From assembly GCF_016031615.1 (NCBI RefSeq), contig NZ_JACYXC010000001.1, positions 434,001-498,000 on the forward strand: 64,000 nt of DNA. Direction: 5' to 3'. The DNA comes from Streptomyces pactum. Lineage in GTDB: Bacteria; Actinomycetota; Actinomycetes; Streptomycetales; Streptomycetaceae. Position numbers and translations under genes: made by a program. This document shows positions 62,896 through 64,000 of this stretch, one piece after another. The notes under the pieces are model-generated. The model saw only the letters and a list, made by a program, of their open reading frames with translations. It did not search any database and was not told the origin of the DNA. The first letter of the stretch is position 1. Every line of letters starts with the position of its first letter.

Positions 62896-63801
62896 ATGCG
62901 CCCCGTCTGGTCCGGCGCCGTCAGCTTCGGCCTGGTCACGATCCCGATCAAGGTGTTCCCGGCCACCGAGGACCACGCGATCAGCTTCCGGCAGTACCAC
63001 ACCGCCGACCAGGGCCGGATCCGGTACCGCAAGGTGTGCGAGCTGGAGGACAAGGAGCTGGCCCCGGAGGAGATCGGGCGCGCCTACGACGCCGGGGGCG
63101 GCACCCTGGTACCGGTCTCCGACCAGGACCTGGACCGGCTGCCGCTGCCGACCGCCAAGGCGATCGAGGTGTCGGCGTTCGTGGACGCCGACCGTATCGA
63201 TCCGCTGCGGTTCGGGCGCCCCTACTTCCTCCAGGCCGCCGGTGACCTCGCGGCCAAGCCGTACGTGCTGCTGCGGGAGGCGCTCAAGCGCACGGACCGG
63301 ATCGCGCTCACCAAGTACGCCTGGCACAACCGGGAGCGGCTCGGCGCGCTCCGGGTGGTCGGAGACACCATCGTCCTCCAGGCCATGCACTGGCCCGACG
63401 AGATCCGTTCCGCCGAGGGGCTGGCCCCCGGGGAGCGGGTGGACGTCTCCGATGCCGAGGTGGACGAGGCGCTGGCGCTGATGGAGGCCATCGGCGGCAC
63501 GGACCTGTCCGCGTACCGGGACCGGTACCGCGAGGCGCTGGAGGCCGTCATCCAGGCCAAGGCCGAGGGCAAGGAGCCGCCTGTGGCGGAGGCCGAGGAG
63601 GCACCGGCGGGCCAGGTCGTCGATCTCATGGCCGCCCTGCGGAACAGCGTGCGCGCCGCGCAGGAACGCCGCGGCGAACCGGGAGAGGCCGATGTGCACG
63701 AGCTGGCGGACCGCCCGGCGAAGAAGACCGGGTCCCGGAAGGCCGGCGGGAGCGGGAAGCCGGCGGCGAAGAAGGCCCCGCGGAAGCGGGCCGCCTCCTG
63801 A
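62896..63801 (+). CDS. ku: Ku protein, non-homologous end joining
   Basis: A 301-residue bacterial Ku. N-terminal MRPVWSGAVSFGLVTIPIKVFPATE is diagnostic. The beta-barrel core runs to about residue 250 (FVDADRIDPLRFGRPYFLQAAG, LTKYAWHNRERLGALR, VVDLMAALRNSVRAA), and a Lys/Ala-rich C-terminal tail (about 265-301) is of the type that binds DNA in actinobacterial Ku. It forms a ring around DNA ends and recruits ligase D; no ligD is in view. GGAGG lies upstream of the ATG at 62896. Streptomyces often have several ku copies, so this may be one paralogue. Confidence 0.97.
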   Translation: MRPVWSGAVSFGLVTIPIKVFPATEDHAISFRQYHTADQGRIRYRKVCELEDKELAPEEIGRAYDAGGGTLVPVSDQDLDRLPLPTAKAIEVSAFVDADRIDPLRFGRPYFLQAAGDLAAKPYVLLREALKRTDRIALTKYAWHNRERLGALRVVGDTIVLQAMHWPDEIRSAEGLAPGERVDVSDAEVDEALALMEAIGGTDLSAYRDRYREALEAVIQAKAEGKEPPVAEAEEAPAGQVVDLMAALRNSVRAAQERRGEPGEADVHELADRPAKKTGSRKAGGSGKPAAKKAPRKRAAS

Positions 63802-63804
63802 CGA

Positions 63805-63826
63805 CGGCCGGCCACGGAGCCGGCCG
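63805..63826 (+). terminator. hairpin after ku
   Basis: CGGCCGGC, a 6-base loop and GCCGGCCG: 8-bp perfect arms, 3 bases after the stop codon. Likely terminator. The remaining 174 bases to the window end show no gene. Confidence 0.65.
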
Positions 63827-64000
63827 AGGGACTTCGGCCCCGGGCCCGGGGCGCTGGGCATGGGGGCAAGGGGGCAGCACGAGGCAAGTGGGCCTGGACC
63901 GCTGGGGCCGCGGTACGGGCGCGGGCGTACCGTGCGGGCGCGGGCCGGCCTGCGGTGGTGCGGGGGTCGTGCCCACCGCCGCGGGCGGGGCCGGCCGGGG

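Overview
The window is very GC-rich chromosomal DNA (mostly above 70 % G+C, strong third-position G/C bias, many GTG starts, GGAGG-type ribosome binding sites). It carries families typical of Streptomyces or a close relative: SARP regulator, XRE/DUF397/RsbW-like trio, DUF574 methyltransferase, Tat-exported enzymes, methylmalonyl-CoA mutase and Ku. I saw no tRNA, rRNA or CRISPR array.

Layout. 1-3.6 kb: methylmalonyl-CoA mutase operon (mutA and the start of mutB) and a frameshifted cytochrome P450. 4.6-11 kb: an orphan 56-residue peptide gene, a DUF3048 lipoprotein, a SARP regulator, a PAP2-phosphatase/lipid-kinase fusion and a DMT transporter, separated by long repeat-rich noncoding DNA. 11.9-22.6 kb: a phosphoribosyltransferase-hydrolase fusion with a DUF1876 protein, a divergent AraC/NAD(P)-binding pair, the ATPase/XRE/DUF397 trio, a DUF574 methyltransferase, a membrane glycosyltransferase-like protein, a zinc-finger SDR and a MarR regulator. 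23.5-30.8 kb: a glutamine synthetase-like/amidohydrolase pair (a split FluG arrangement), an SDR, a zinc alcohol dehydrogenase and a glutathione peroxidase.

31-42.4 kb is the most remarkable part. Four plus-strand genes encode a nucleosidase with a C-terminal effector-associated-like helical domain, a VMAP-type protein, a MoxR-type AAA+ ATPase and a very large SAV_2336/NB-ARC/TPR protein. This is the make-up of the NTP-dependent ternary conflict systems of multicellular bacteria. Convergent with it lies a tight pair: a 58-residue peptide resembling the leader of FxSxx-COOH peptides but lacking the FxSxx end, and a HEXXH putative peptide-modification protein. The VMAP and MoxR genes each contain an in-frame TTA codon, the rare codon that ties translation to the developmental tRNA bldA in Streptomyces. 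I noticed no other TTA codon in the genes I scanned.

42.8-47.7 kb: a MarR regulator with a clear palindromic operator, then a composite-transposon-like structure (two copies of one IS5-type element, one nonsense-mutated and one internally deleted, around a lower-GC secreted protein gene). It abuts a phytanoyl-CoA dioxygenase gene whose last codons come from the IS end. 48-64 kb: GH4 glycosidase, Tat-exported neutral ceramidase, propionyl-CoA synthetase, a small lipoprotein, a Tat-type FAD oxidoreductase, a secreted two-repeat cysteine protein, a cupin, an AAA+/TPR pair, a serine hydrolase and Ku.

Four genes (P450, the NB-ARC/TPR protein, the FAD oxidoreductase and the AAA+ ATPase) change reading frame inside Pro/Ala/Gly-rich linkers. 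Either these linkers tolerate or collect indels, or the assembly has uncorrected indels in GC homopolymers. This decides how those genes should be read.
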